A stretch of DNA of 33,706 bases from Actinomycetes bacterium (GCA_023392475.1 JAEVZA010000464.1:1-33706), one strand, 5' to 3'. Shown: positions 1 to 8,383, counted from the stretch's first letter. The notes: generated by a model not told the origin, from the letters alone. Translations and numbers: made by a program.

Positions 1-3
1 GCC

Positions 4-471
4 GTGTGGTGGCTGGTCGCCGCGGTCGTCGTCGTGGCGGTCGTGGCCGGCGGCGCGTGGTGGCTGCTGGGTCGGGGCGGCGGCACGCCCCGGATCAGCG
101 CGGGTGACGCGTTCGTCGGCGCCACGGGCGTCGACGCCGCCGCGGGCTACGTCCGGCTGAGCAACAGCGGCTCGGGCGACGACCGCCTCGTCCGCGTCAC
201 GAGCCCGCAGGTGCCCGACGTGAGCATGCACACCACCCGGGTGGACGGCGGCATGGCCACGATGGAGGGCGCCGACGCGCTCGACGTGCCCGCCGGCGGC
301 ACCCTCGCCCTCACCCCGGGCGGGTCGCACCTGATGCTCGAGGGGGCGAGGGCGCCGCTCACGGCCGGGTCGACGGTGCGGCTGCACCTCGAGTTCGACC
401 ACGCCCCGGCGATCGACGTCGACGCCGCGGTGGTGCCGCTCGCGGAGCTGCCCGACAGGGTGGGCGGATGA
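4..471 (+). CDS. PCuAC-family periplasmic copper chaperone (5' end near window edge)
   Basis: This protein should bind Cu(I) outside the membrane and pass it to the CuA site of cytochrome oxidase. Residues 2-22 form one hydrophobic segment, a signal anchor. The mature part contains an exact H-X10-M-X21-H-X-M copper motif: H76, M87, H109 and M111. That spacing is the defining pattern of the PCuAC (DUF461) family, so the family call is firm. The GTG at 4 is the first start visible, and the frame is open to the window edge, so the true start may lie upstream. The next gene, 46 bases downstream on the same strand, is a CtaG-type oxidase assembly protein, which fits a copper delivery operon. Copper delivery itself is inferred from the family. 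Confidence 0.85.
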   Translation: MWWLVAAVVVVAVVAGGAWWLLGRGGGTPRISAGDAFVGATGVDAAAGYVRLSNSGSGDDRLVRVTSPQVPDVSMHTTRVDGGMATMEGADALDVPAGGTLALTPGGSHLMLEGARAPLTAGSTVRLHLEFDHAPAIDVDAAVVPLAELPDRVGG

Positions 472-517
472 GCGCCCGGTCCTCCGTCCGTGCCGCCCAC
501 CGTCCGGAGGTCGCGTC

Positions 518-1492
518 GTGAGGTGGTGGTGCTCGGCGATCGTCGAGAAGTGGACGTGGGCACCCCGGCCCTACCTCGGCGTGTGGCTGCTGTGCCTCGG
601 GCTCCTCGGGGGCTACGCCGTCGCGACGCGGCGGCACCTGCGCCACGTGCTCGAGGGCACGGTCCCCGACACCCGGCCGGATCCGACCGACGAGAAGGCC
701 GTGGCACGGGAGCGCCGGCGGACGTGGCAGTTCGCGGCCGGGATCGTGTTCCTCTGGCTCGCCTCGGACTGGCCCGTGGGCACGCTCGGCGCCTCGTACC
801 TGGCGTGCATCCACATGCTCCAGTACATGCTCTACTCGCTCGCCGCCGCCCCGCTCCTGATGCTGGGCACGCCCGAGTGGATGGCTCGACGGGTGCTGTC
901 GACGCTGCGGCTGAACGGGCTGCACAAGGTGGTGGCGGTGCCGATCGTCGCCGCCATCCTCTCGAACGTCATCCTGATCGCCACGCACGCCCCCATCTCC
1001 GTGGACACGCTTCGGGCCACGCAGCCCGGCTCGTTCCTCCTCGACATGATCTGGCTCGTGTCCGGCGTGATCCTCTGGACGCCGATCATCAGCCCGATCC
1101 CCGAGGCCCGGGCCCGCACCGCGGCGATCAAGCTCGTCTACCTGTTCGCCGCCGCGGCGCTCATGCCGATGATCCCCGGCGGCTTCCTCACGTTCTCGCA
1201 GCAGCCGCTGTACCGGACCTACGAGCTGGCGCCGCGCATCGGCGTGGACGCGCTGAACGACCAGCAGATGGCCGGCGTGCTGATGAAGGTCGGCAACCTG
1301 CCGGTGATCTGGGCGGCCATGGGCGTGATCTGGTTCCGCTGGTACCGCCGGGACGCGGGGTTCGGGCGTCGGACGATCGTGCGCGACCCCGTCACCGGCG
1401 CGCCCCTCCGGACCCACGGCCCGAAGCTCACGCCCGCGGAGCGGCGCCGGGCCGGCACCAGCTCGGCACGACCGCAGTCCCGGACGACATGA
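518..1492 (+). CDS. CtaG-type cytochrome c oxidase assembly membrane protein
   Basis: A polytopic membrane protein of 324 aa that resembles the caa3-type oxidase assembly factor CtaG (Caa3_CtaG family). Hydrophobic segments lie near residues 20-38, 70-90, 95-125, 138-160, 172-195, 203-225 and 258-280. The HMLQYMLYSLAAAPLL stretch and the His-containing second half are typical of the family. The GTG at 518 is chosen because GGAGG sits at 505-509 with good spacing. It follows a copper chaperone, and together they would supply copper to a terminal oxidase encoded elsewhere. The C-terminal 40 residues are charged and probably cytoplasmic. The family is recognised from sequence pattern; the exact substrate is inferred. 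Confidence 0.8.
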   Translation: MRWWCSAIVEKWTWAPRPYLGVWLLCLGLLGGYAVATRRHLRHVLEGTVPDTRPDPTDEKAVARERRRTWQFAAGIVFLWLASDWPVGTLGASYLACIHMLQYMLYSLAAAPLLMLGTPEWMARRVLSTLRLNGLHKVVAVPIVAAILSNVILIATHAPISVDTLRATQPGSFLLDMIWLVSGVILWTPIISPIPEARARTAAIKLVYLFAAAALMPMIPGGFLTFSQQPLYRTYELAPRIGVDALNDQQMAGVLMKVGNLPVIWAAMGVIWFRWYRRDAGFGRRTIVRDPVTGAPLRTHGPKLTPAERRRAGTSSARPQSRTT

Positions 1493-1505
1493 CGGCGAGG
1501 ACCCC

Positions 1506-1856
1506 ATGACGAGCAGCACACCGCAGGGCACGGCCGGCGAACGGGTCGACGCCACCGTCGTCGACGTGCCGGATCGCCGCCGGTTCGAGCTGCGGGTCGG
1601 CGGCGAGGCGATCGGCTTCGCGCAGTACGTGCGTCGGGGCGGTCGGCTGATCTTCGTGCACACCGAGGTCGACGACGCCTGGGGCGGCCAGGGCCTGGGC
1701 TCCGTCCTCGCCCGCGGCGCCCTGGACGCGGCCCGGGCGGAGGGCGTGCCGATCGTGCCGCTGTGCCCCTTCATCGCCGCGTACGTCGAGCGGCACCCGG
1801 AGTACCAGGACCTGGTCGACGAGGACGCCGTCGACTACCTCTCCCGCGAGCGCTGA
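1506..1856 (+). CDS. Small GNAT-type N-acetyltransferase (COG2388-like)
   Basis: A 116-aa single-domain protein of the short GNAT subfamily often called YjdJ-like. The acetyl-CoA pyrophosphate loop is GGQGLGSVLARGAL near residues 59-72. The ending VPLCPFIAAYVERHPEYQDLV, with a Cys before the final helix, is the subfamily hallmark. The ATG at 1506 begins 13 bases after the CtaG gene, so co-transcription is likely. The acceptor substrate is unknown for this subfamily. It is full length for the family. Confidence 0.85.
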   Translation: MTSSTPQGTAGERVDATVVDVPDRRRFELRVGGEAIGFAQYVRRGGRLIFVHTEVDDAWGGQGLGSVLARGALDAARAEGVPIVPLCPFIAAYVERHPEYQDLVDEDAVDYLSRER

Positions 1857-1954
1857 CCCGCCCCCACGGCAGTCCGTCGGGCACCTGGCGCGTCGAGCGC
1901 ACGACGGGACGGGACGGGGGCGCACGACGGAGCGGGTCGGGGGCCGGCCGCCCC

Positions 1955-1960
1955 TAGCCT
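1955..1960 (+). promoter_or_regulatory. -10 hexamer of a probable leaderless promoter
   Basis: TAGCCT fits TANNNT and ends 7 nt before the ATG at 1968. Transcription would then start at or next to the start codon. No Shine-Dalgarno sequence is visible before this ATG, which supports leaderless translation. Upstream, the 11-mer GCGCACGACGG occurs twice, at 1897-1907 and 1920-1930, 23 bp apart. Confidence 0.5.
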
Positions 1961-1967
1961 GGGCGCC

Positions 1968-3053
1968 ATGGTGATGGCCGACCGACCCGAGGTGGCGACC
2001 GCGTCCCGGCCCGTGACGGCGGTGACGCTCGTCGGGCTGGCGGAGAACCTGCTCAACGGGCTCGCACGCGTCCCGTTCCAGCAGCCCTGGTCGGGCCCCT
2101 CGGGCGTCGTCCAGAACGTGGGGGAGAGCGTGACCCGCCAGGTCATCCGCTCGTTCATGGGCTACTCGACGGGCCTGCCGATCGAGGAGTTCCGGTCGAT
2201 GGAGCGGGCGCTCGACAGCCTGTGCAAGGTGCTCCTCCCGCCGTTCGTGGACGCCCGCGACCGCGTGCACCTCACGCGCGGCGAGATCGCCGGCGTGCCC
2301 GGCATCTGGGTGCGCTCGCGCGGCGGCGACGTCGACGGCACGATCCTCTACCTGCACGGCGGCGGGTACATCGGCACCTCGCCGATGATGTACGCCGCCT
2401 TCGTCGGGGCCCTGGTGCGCGGGACCGGCTGCGAGGTGTTCGTCGCCGACTACCGGCTCGCCCCCGAGTTCCCGTACCCGGCCGGGCTGCACGACGCCGC
2501 CGACGTCTACCGCGGGCTGCTGGACGCGGGGATCGACCCGGAGCACCTCGTCGTGGCCGGGGACTCGGGCGGCGGCGGGCTCGCCACGTCCCTCATGGGC
2601 GAGCTGTTCGGCCGGGAGCTCCCGAAGCCCGGCGGGCTGGTGCTGTTCTCGCCGGAGGTCGACCTCGACCTCGACCACGCGTCGGTCACCGACAACGCGC
2701 CGCGGGACATCCTCCCGTGGAACATCCCGGTCACCTCCTACCTGCACGGCGTCGAGCCGGACGACGCGCGCGTCTCGGCCGTGTTCGCGGATCCGGCGTG
2801 GTTCCCGCCCACGTTCGTCTCCTCCGGCGGCGACGAGATGTTCCGGGACGGCATCCGCGAGTTCGTCCAGCGGCTCCGGGCCGCCGGCGTCGAGACCGAG
2901 TCGTCGGAGGAGCCGGGCATGTTCCACGTCTTCCCGATCGTGATGCCCTGGTCGGGTGCGGCGCGCCGCACGTTCGAGGCCGTCGACACCTTCGTCGACC
3001 GGCACGTCACCCCGACGAGCACCCCGGCGTCGGGCGAGCTCCCGACGGCCTGA
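1968..3053 (+). CDS. Alpha/beta hydrolase, hormone-sensitive-lipase (HSL) type esterase
   Basis: A 361-aa carboxylesterase or lipase of the HSL family, expected to hydrolyse acyl esters. The oxyanion motif HGGGY starts at H130. The nucleophile elbow GDSGG places the catalytic Ser at S200. The sequence order suggests D289 (SGGDEMF) and H320 (MFHVF) as the rest of the triad. An N-terminal region of about 100 residues precedes the core, as in mycobacterial LipN-like enzymes. It ends 13 bases from a convergent hydrolase gene. Neighbouring P450, CoA transferase and carboxylase genes suggest a lipid or terpenoid ester substrate, but that is inference. Confidence 0.9.
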   Translation: MVMADRPEVATASRPVTAVTLVGLAENLLNGLARVPFQQPWSGPSGVVQNVGESVTRQVIRSFMGYSTGLPIEEFRSMERALDSLCKVLLPPFVDARDRVHLTRGEIAGVPGIWVRSRGGDVDGTILYLHGGGYIGTSPMMYAAFVGALVRGTGCEVFVADYRLAPEFPYPAGLHDAADVYRGLLDAGIDPEHLVVAGDSGGGGLATSLMGELFGRELPKPGGLVLFSPEVDLDLDHASVTDNAPRDILPWNIPVTSYLHGVEPDDARVSAVFADPAWFPPTFVSSGGDEMFRDGIREFVQRLRAAGVETESSEEPGMFHVFPIVMPWSGAARRTFEAVDTFVDRHVTPTSTPASGELPTA

Positions 3054-3070
3054 CGGCCGCCGGCCGTCAG
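3050..3070. terminator. Perfect 21-nt palindrome spanning both convergent stop codons
   Basis: Positions 3050-3059 pair fully with 3061-3070 around a single central base at 3060. The plus-strand stop (3051-3053) and the minus-strand stop (3067-3069) lie inside the two arms. The symmetry would give the same hairpin in both transcripts, so it probably acts as a bidirectional terminator. There is no U-tract. Confidence 0.6.
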
Positions 3071-3867
3071 CGGTCGCGGCAGGGGAGGTCGAGCGCCCGG
3101 GCCAGCGCGGCGCCGGTCGCCGCGGAGTTCAGGTACGGCTCGATGTCGTGCGGGTGGCGACCGTTGAAGACGTAGGCGTCCTCGAGCGCGTCGCCGAAGA
3201 CGGGTGCGAGCTGCGGCGCCGCCATCGTGGCGAGGTCGCCCTCCGCGGCCACGTTCGTCCAGCGCCGGACGGCGGCCGGCCACACGCCCTTGCCGTCGAC
3301 CGGCTTCGGCTCGAGCTGGTCGAGCACCAGGCCGGGCGTGCCGAGCGGCGAGCCGAGCGTGATGAGGTCCAGCTCGAGGTCGTCGCGCGCCGCCAGCACC
3401 TGGTACGCGAGCACCGTCCCCATCGAGTGGGCCACGACGACCTTCGTGTCGGGACCGAGGTGGTGGTCGAGGCGGCCGTGGATGCGCGCCTTCACCTCCG
3501 GGTCCGTGAAGTACCGGGCGAGCAGCTCCATCGAGCGGCGGTTGGTCTCCACCGCCATCTGCTTGGCGACGCCGTCGAGCGCCTTCGGGCCGTCGGACTC
3601 GAACTGCGAGGCGAGCTCGGTGATGCCGTGGGCCGCGTCGTCGCCGACGCCGGCGAGCACGTCCTCGGCCGGCCGCGGCGCGGGGCGGACGAGGTCGCCC
3701 CAGAAGGCGACGCACAGCGTGCCCTCGACCTGCGGGAGCTGGAAGCCGGCGACGTCGACGCCCGCGGCCCACAGCCCGTCCATCATCGACGGCGCCCACC
3801 GGACGCCCAACCGGAACGGGCCCCACATCTCGTGGAACGCGCCGTGCACCACCACCACCTCGGCCAT
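3067..3867 (-). CDS. Alpha/beta hydrolase-fold protein of unknown substrate
   Basis: A 266-aa protein starting MAEVVVVHGAFHEMWGPFRLG, which looks like the first strand and oxyanion loop (VHGAF) of an alpha/beta hydrolase. The nucleophile elbow is AHSMG with Ser at S148. The rest resembles the lipase-like proteins that contain a long helical insertion between strand 1 and the elbow. A late Asp and His are present (near the NGRHPHDIEPYL stretch), but I cannot assign the full triad. The gene is divergent from the P450 operon and convergent with the HSL esterase. The substrate cannot be named from sequence. Confidence 0.75.
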   Translation of the reverse strand: MAEVVVVHGAFHEMWGPFRLGVRWAPSMMDGLWAAGVDVAGFQLPQVEGTLCVAFWGDLVRPAPRPAEDVLAGVGDDAAHGITELASQFESDGPKALDGVAKQMAVETNRRSMELLARYFTDPEVKARIHGRLDHHLGPDTKVVVAHSMGTVLAYQVLAARDDLELDLITLGSPLGTPGLVLDQLEPKPVDGKGVWPAAVRRWTNVAAEGDLATMAAPQLAPVFGDALEDAYVFNGRHPHDIEPYLNSAATGAALARALDLPCRDR

Positions 3868-3952
3868 GGCGCAGCAGTGTGCCAGACCGGCGGGGGCGCG
3901 GCGTGGCGGTGGTCACGTCGCGCCGCCGCGGCACCACGCGCGCACGGGACAC

Positions 3953-3962
3953 CGGTTACCGT
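3953..3962 (+). promoter_or_regulatory. Putative -10 region of the P450-ferredoxin operon
   Basis: TACCGT (3957-3962) fits TANNNT and lies 32 nt before the P450 ATG, with a Shine-Dalgarno GGAGGA in between (3985-3990). It overlaps the 9-bp palindrome CGGTTACCG (3953-3961), which could serve as a small operator. No convincing -35 box is seen. Confidence 0.35.
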
Positions 3963-3994
3963 GCCCGGCGGGGGACACTCACACGGAGGACAGC

Positions 3995-5218
3995 ATGCTG
4001 GAGCCGCCCGCGGAGTCCGGCGTGGCCGACTGGGCCACCGACTTCGACCACACGGACGAGGCGTACGCCGCGGCGGCGCCCGAGATCTGGGACGACCTCC
4101 GCGAGCGCTGCCCCGTGGCCCACACCGACCGCTTCGGCGGCGCGTGGCTACCCACCCGCCACGACGACGTGTCGATGATCGCCCACGACACCGAGCACTT
4201 CAGCTCCAACGGCGTGATCGTCTCGCCCTTCCGGCCGGGCATCCCCGCGCCGATCGGGTTCGCGCCGCCGATCACCTCGGACCCGCCGTTCCACGAGAAG
4301 GCCCGGCGCATCCTCCTCCCCGCCTTCTCGCCGAAGGCGATCAACCCGCTCGAGGAGCCGACCCGCACGTTCTGCGCCGGCCTGATGGAGGACATCGTGT
4401 CCTCGGGCCGGACGGAGGTCGACGCCGCAGAGGAGTACTCCCAGCACATCCCCGTGCGCGTCATCGCCCACATGCTGGGCGTCCCCCAGGAGGACGGCGA
4501 CCGCTTCCGCTCCTTCATCCACCGGATCCTCGAGAAGCCTGGCCAGTCGGGCCCGATCGACGAGGAGGACACGATGATCACGTACCTGGACCGGATCATC
4601 GAGCAGCACCGCGAGGAGCCGAAGGACGACCTGATCGGGTACCTCCTGCAGCAGGAGATCGACGGCGAGCCGATCAACGACGACCACGTCGGCGGCACCG
4701 TGGCCCTCGCGCTGATCGCGGGGATCGACACCACGTGGTCGGCGATCGGGGCCAGCCTGTGGCACCTGGCGCAGCACCCCGAGGACCGGCGCCGGCTCGT
4801 CGAGGAGCCCGAGGTGATGACCTTCGCGGTGGAGGAGTTCCTCCGGGTGTACGCGCCGGTCACGATGGCGCGCCTGGTCGCGAAGGACACCGAGGTCGGC
4901 GGCTGCCCGATGTCGCCGGGGGAGTGGGTGCTGCTCCCGTTCCCGTCCGCCAACCGCGACCCGGAGTTCTTCGAGGACGCGGACGAGTTCGTCATCGACC
5001 GCCGCAAGAACCGCCACGCCGCGTTCGGCCTGGGCATCCACCGGTGCCTCGGCTCGAACCTCGCCCGCATGGAGCTCCGCGTGGCCATCGAGGAGTGGCT
5101 CAAGCGGGTCCCCGACTTCGAGTTGCAGGACCCCGGCACCGTGCGCTGGTCGACGGGTCAGGTCCGCGGCCCCCGCTCGCTGCCCGTCCGGCTGCTGCGC
5201 ACCGAGGAGGCGGCGTGA
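3995..5218 (+). CDS. Cytochrome P450 monooxygenase
   Basis: A soluble bacterial P450 of 407 aa that would insert one oxygen atom from O2 into an organic substrate. The I-helix oxygen-activation motif AGIDTT is at 242-247, with D245 and T246. The K-helix ExxR pair is E281 and R284. The haem-binding loop FGLGIHRCLG places the axial thiolate at C351. The ATG at 3995 has GGAGGA five bases upstream; the same frame stays open far upstream but that part is antisense to the hydrolase gene. Its stop overlaps the start of a small ferredoxin gene by GTGA, so this is a translationally coupled P450-ferredoxin pair. The C-terminal WSTGQVRGP segment recalls CYP116-type enzymes, but subfamily placement needs an alignment. 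Confidence 0.96.
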   Translation: MLEPPAESGVADWATDFDHTDEAYAAAAPEIWDDLRERCPVAHTDRFGGAWLPTRHDDVSMIAHDTEHFSSNGVIVSPFRPGIPAPIGFAPPITSDPPFHEKARRILLPAFSPKAINPLEEPTRTFCAGLMEDIVSSGRTEVDAAEEYSQHIPVRVIAHMLGVPQEDGDRFRSFIHRILEKPGQSGPIDEEDTMITYLDRIIEQHREEPKDDLIGYLLQQEIDGEPINDDHVGGTVALALIAGIDTTWSAIGASLWHLAQHPEDRRRLVEEPEVMTFAVEEFLRVYAPVTMARLVAKDTEVGGCPMSPGEWVLLPFPSANRDPEFFEDADEFVIDRRKNRHAAFGLGIHRCLGSNLARMELRVAIEEWLKRVPDFELQDPGTVRWSTGQVRGPRSLPVRLLRTEEAA

Positions 5219-5412
5219 GGATCGAGTTCGACCGGAGCGCCTGCCAGGGCCACAACCGCTGCTACCTGCTGGCCCCCGAGCTCTTCGACGTGGACGACGA
5301 GGGCTACGCCGTGCTGCTGGTGGCCGGCGACGTGCCCGAGGAGCTGCGGGACAAGGCGCAGCTCGCCGTCGACAACTGCCCCGAGTACGCGATCACGCTC
5401 GCCGACGGCTGA
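5215..5412 (+). CDS. 3Fe-4S-type ferredoxin, P450 redox partner, with His in the variable cluster position
   Basis: A 65-aa ferredoxin that starts at a GTG overlapping the P450 stop, with GAGGAGG just upstream. Cluster ligands follow the pattern C-X2-H-X2-C-Xn-C-P: C10, H13, C16 and C55-P56. In 4Fe-4S relatives a fourth Cys occupies the H13 position, so this protein most likely carries a 3Fe-4S cluster. Ferredoxins with non-Cys residues there are known partners of mycobacterial and other actinobacterial P450s. It should deliver electrons from a ferredoxin reductase to the upstream P450. No reductase gene is in this window. Confidence 0.95.
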   Translation: MRIEFDRSACQGHNRCYLLAPELFDVDDEGYAVLLVAGDVPEELRDKAQLAVDNCPEYAITLADG

Positions 5413-5413
5413 C

Positions 5414-5430
5414 CGGGCCTCGTTGGCCCG
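5414..5430 (+). terminator. Hairpin after the ferredoxin gene
   Basis: CGGGCC (5414-5419) pairs with GGCCCG (5425-5430) around a 5-nt loop. It starts two bases after the ferredoxin stop and before MurJ, so it is a likely operon end, though there is no U-tract. Confidence 0.5.
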
Positions 5431-5451
5431 CGCGCACCCGGCCGTGGTCGG

Positions 5452-7092
5452 ATGGGCGGGGTGACCGTCATCGATCGCGCGACCGAGCCGACCCCCACGC
5501 GCCGCACCCGGCTGCTCCGGGACAACCTCTCCGTCGCCACCGGCACCGCGGTCGGACGGGTCACCGGGTTCGTCAAGGTGCTGGCGCTCTTCGTGGCGCT
5601 CGAGGGCGGCCTGCGCGACGCCTACCAGCTCGCCAACAACGCCCCGAACATCATCTTCGAGCTGATCCTCGGCGGTGTCCTGACCGCGACGCTGGTCCCG
5701 CTCTTCACCGACGACCTCCTCCACGGCGACGACGAGGCCACGTCCGCGGTGGTGTCGACCGCGCTGGTCGCGCTCGTCGCCGTCACCGGCCTGACGTTCG
5801 TCGTCTCCCCGGGCCTCATCTGGCTCTACAGCCTCAACCACGCAGCGGGCGTGTCGCCGGGGGAGCTGCGCTCCGTCGGGACGAACCTCGCGTTCTTCTT
5901 CGCGCCGCAGGTCTTCTTCTACGGGGCCATGGCGCTCGGCTCCGCGCTGCTCAACGCCCGACGTCGGTTCTTCGCGGCGGCGTGGGCACCGGTGCTCGAG
6001 AACCTGATCGTGATCGCCATGCTGCTCACGATCCCGCTCGTGTTCCCGGGCCACCGCGACCTGGAGCGGGCGGCGCGCGACGGCGGGCTGCGCGCCTACC
6101 TCGGCATCGGCACCACGCTCAGCATCGTGGTGATGGCCGTCGTGCTGCTGCCGGTCCTGCGGCGGGCGGGCGTGCACATCCGGTTGCGCCCGAGCCTGCG
6201 CCACCCGGCGGTGCGCCGCGCCATGCGGCTCTCGGGCTGGACGATCGGCTACGTCGTCGCCAACCAGGTGGCGGCGTTCGTCGTCCTCGTGCTCGCCAAG
6301 CCCGGCACCGGCAACGTGACCGACTACCAGACCGCCTTCACGTTCTTCCAGCTGCCCCACGGCCTGCTGGCCGTCTCGCTGATGACGACGTTCCAGCCCG
6401 ACCTCGCCCGCTCGGCGTCCGTCGGGGACGAGCCGGGGTTCAACCGGCGGCTCCTGCTCGGGCTGCGGCTGCTCGGCCTCGTCGTGATCCCCGCCGCCGT
6501 CGGCTACCTCGTGGTCACCCACACGTTCGTCGACGGGATGCGCCACGCCCACGTGACGCTGGCCCGGTTCGACCTGCTCAGCATCCTGCCGATCCTGGGC
6601 GGCTTCGCCCTCGGCCTCGTCGGGTTCTCGGCGTACCTGTTCATCCTGCGTGCGTTCTACGCCCGCACGGACACGCGCACGCCCTTCTACCTGAACCTCG
6701 TCGAGAACGCCCTCAACATCGTCTTCGCGCTGCTGCTCGTGGGCCGCTTCGGCGTGATGGGGCTGGCCATCGCGTACGCGCTGGCGTACAGCGTCGCCGC
6801 CGTCGTCAGCTTCGTCGTGCTCACCCGCCGGCTCGACGACTTCGACGTGCGCGGCCTGGTGGACACGCTCGTCCGCCTGCTCGGCGCCGCCGCGGTGATG
6901 GCCTTCGTCGCGTGGGTCATCGCCGGCGCGGTGCAGGGCGCGGGGTGGGCACCGGTGCTGCTCTCGCTCCTGGTCACGATCGGGGCCGGCATCGCCACGT
7001 ACGCCGCCGCGGTGCTGGTGCTCCGGGTCCCCGAGCAGCTGGGCGGCCTCGGCGCGCTCAGTGCAGGCCGAGGGCGAACACGACGGCGATGA
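5452..7092 (+). CDS. murJ: MurJ/MviN-family lipid II flippase-like membrane protein
   Basis: A 546-aa polytopic membrane protein of the MOP superfamily. MurJ moves lipid II across the cytoplasmic membrane for peptidoglycan synthesis. The signature region DAYQLANNAPNIIFELILGG near residues 60-79, followed by GVLTATLVPLF, matches actinobacterial MurJ. About 14 hydrophobic segments are visible. There is no C-terminal kinase-like extension as in mycobacterial MviN. ATG 5452 is used; GTG 5461 in the same frame is an alternative, and neither has a strong Shine-Dalgarno. The last 35 bases overlap the 3' end of the convergent MgtE-like gene. Many actinobacteria have several MurJ-like paralogues, so the essential role is not certain here. 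Confidence 0.88.
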   Translation: MGGVTVIDRATEPTPTRRTRLLRDNLSVATGTAVGRVTGFVKVLALFVALEGGLRDAYQLANNAPNIIFELILGGVLTATLVPLFTDDLLHGDDEATSAVVSTALVALVAVTGLTFVVSPGLIWLYSLNHAAGVSPGELRSVGTNLAFFFAPQVFFYGAMALGSALLNARRRFFAAAWAPVLENLIVIAMLLTIPLVFPGHRDLERAARDGGLRAYLGIGTTLSIVVMAVVLLPVLRRAGVHIRLRPSLRHPAVRRAMRLSGWTIGYVVANQVAAFVVLVLAKPGTGNVTDYQTAFTFFQLPHGLLAVSLMTTFQPDLARSASVGDEPGFNRRLLLGLRLLGLVVIPAAVGYLVVTHTFVDGMRHAHVTLARFDLLSILPILGGFALGLVGFSAYLFILRAFYARTDTRTPFYLNLVENALNIVFALLLVGRFGVMGLAIAYALAYSVAAVVSFVVLTRRLDDFDVRGLVDTLVRLLGAAAVMAFVAWVIAGAVQGAGWAPVLLSLLVTIGAGIATYAAAVLVLRVPEQLGGLGALSAGRGRTRRR

Positions 7093-8377
7093 CCGTGGCG
7101 GCGCCGATCACGTCGATCGCGGCGCTCATGATCGGCACGCCGGCCGAGTCCGGGTCGACGCCGACGCGGAACGCCCCCACGGTCGTCCACCAGCTGATCG
7201 CGACGACGGCGACCATCGTGATCGCGCCGGCGATCAGCGACACGGCCGTGGTCCAGCCCCACCCCGGGTCGCCGCCCGAGCCGGAGAGCGGTGCGAAGAG
7301 CACGGCGCCCACGCCGTTGAGGGCGAACACGGGGACGGCGAGCGCGGCCAGGAACGCGACGTCACGCCGGGCGGCCCGCCCGGGCAGGCCGGTCGGTCGC
7401 AGGTTGCCGAGGTGGAGCGCGGTGGACACGCGCCCGCAGAGGATGCCGCCGAGCGCGCCGCCGCTCGACACGAACGCCGGGATCAGCACGAACACGGCGG
7501 GCAGCACGGCGAGGGCGTTCAGCTGGTGCTGCAGGACGAGGCCGCCGAGCGTGTCGAGCACGAGCGCGGCGACGAGGATCGGGCCCGACTCGACGACGAT
7601 GCGCCGCAGCTCGGGGTGCGGCGACCGCAGCGACAGGACGACGGCGATGGCCGTCACCACGACGGCCACGGCGCACACGGCATCGGCGACGCCGGCACGC
7701 CGGACGGCGACGGCGGCCAGCCACAGCGCCGGGATGGTCAGCACGTCGCCGAAGGTGCTCACGACCGGGGCGACGAGGTTGTCGAGGTCCCAGCCGCGCC
7801 GGACCGCACCCCGGGTGAGCGCCACGGCGAGCAGGACGTTGGGGACGGCGCCGAGCAGCCCGCCGACGACGGCGATGGCGACGAGCTCGGGGAGCGCCAC
7901 CGTCGGCTGACCGATCACCGAGGCGAGCAGGCGCGCGAGCACCGCGAGCGCGACGGACATCGCGCCCACCAGCGTGAACGCCGCCCGCAGGTTCTGGCCC
8001 ATGACGCCGCGCCCCCGGAGCGACGGGCTGTACGTGCCGATGTGGATCGCGGTGCTGAGCCGGTTGCCGAAGGTGGTGAAGACGTTGCCGCACAGGCCGA
8101 TCGCCGGCGTCATCAGGACCAGGAGGCCGGGCACCTCCCGGAACGTCGGGATGAGGGCGACCATGATCGCCCCGGCCACGAAGCTGGTGATCGAGTTGAG
8201 GCCGAGCGCACCGAGCGTCTGGCCCGCCGCGCCGGTGGTGGGCCCGAGGAGGTCGAGGGCCCGTCGCAGCGGAGCGGGGACGGCGGCGGCGCTGCGTCGT
8301 GCACGTCGTCCGCCGGCCATCCGGGCAGTCTCGCCCACCCGCACCCCGCCGCCGTTCACCCCACCCACGGGGTGCAT
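7058..8377 (-). CDS. MgtE-like divalent cation transporter, duplicated membrane domain (SLC41 type)
   Basis: A 439-aa membrane protein made of two MgtE integral-membrane repeats without the cytoplasmic N and CBS domains of bacterial MgtE, as in SLC41 carriers. Repeat 1 contains TPAIGLCGNVFTTFGNRLST then LDNLVAPVVSTFGD. Repeat 2 contains IPAFVSSGGALGGILCGRVST then VDPDSAGVPIMSAAID. The paired acidic residues in the D-N-x-x-x-P and D-S-x-x-x-P helices are those that line the ion path in MgtE. Magnesium or another divalent metal is the likely substrate. ATG 8377 is used; an in-frame ATG at 8320 is a shorter alternative. TATATC lies 5 nt before ATG 8377. The 3' end overlaps MurJ. Confidence 0.85.
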   Translation of the reverse strand: MHPVGGVNGGGVRVGETARMAGGRRARRSAAAVPAPLRRALDLLGPTTGAAGQTLGALGLNSITSFVAGAIMVALIPTFREVPGLLVLMTPAIGLCGNVFTTFGNRLSTAIHIGTYSPSLRGRGVMGQNLRAAFTLVGAMSVALAVLARLLASVIGQPTVALPELVAIAVVGGLLGAVPNVLLAVALTRGAVRRGWDLDNLVAPVVSTFGDVLTIPALWLAAVAVRRAGVADAVCAVAVVVTAIAVVLSLRSPHPELRRIVVESGPILVAALVLDTLGGLVLQHQLNALAVLPAVFVLIPAFVSSGGALGGILCGRVSTALHLGNLRPTGLPGRAARRDVAFLAALAVPVFALNGVGAVLFAPLSGSGGDPGWGWTTAVSLIAGAITMVAVVAISWWTTVGAFRVGVDPDSAGVPIMSAAIDVIGAATVIAVVFALGLH

Positions 8378-8383
8378 CCAGAG

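Noticed and set aside
3227..3994. A long 5' extension of the P450 frame
   Set aside because: It is antisense to the alpha/beta hydrolase gene, lacks P450 features, and a good Shine-Dalgarno precedes ATG 3995.
5452..8377. MurJ and MgtE-like pair as a toxin-like or secretion module
   Set aside because: Both are recognisable transporters; their overlap is convergent, so they are not an operon.
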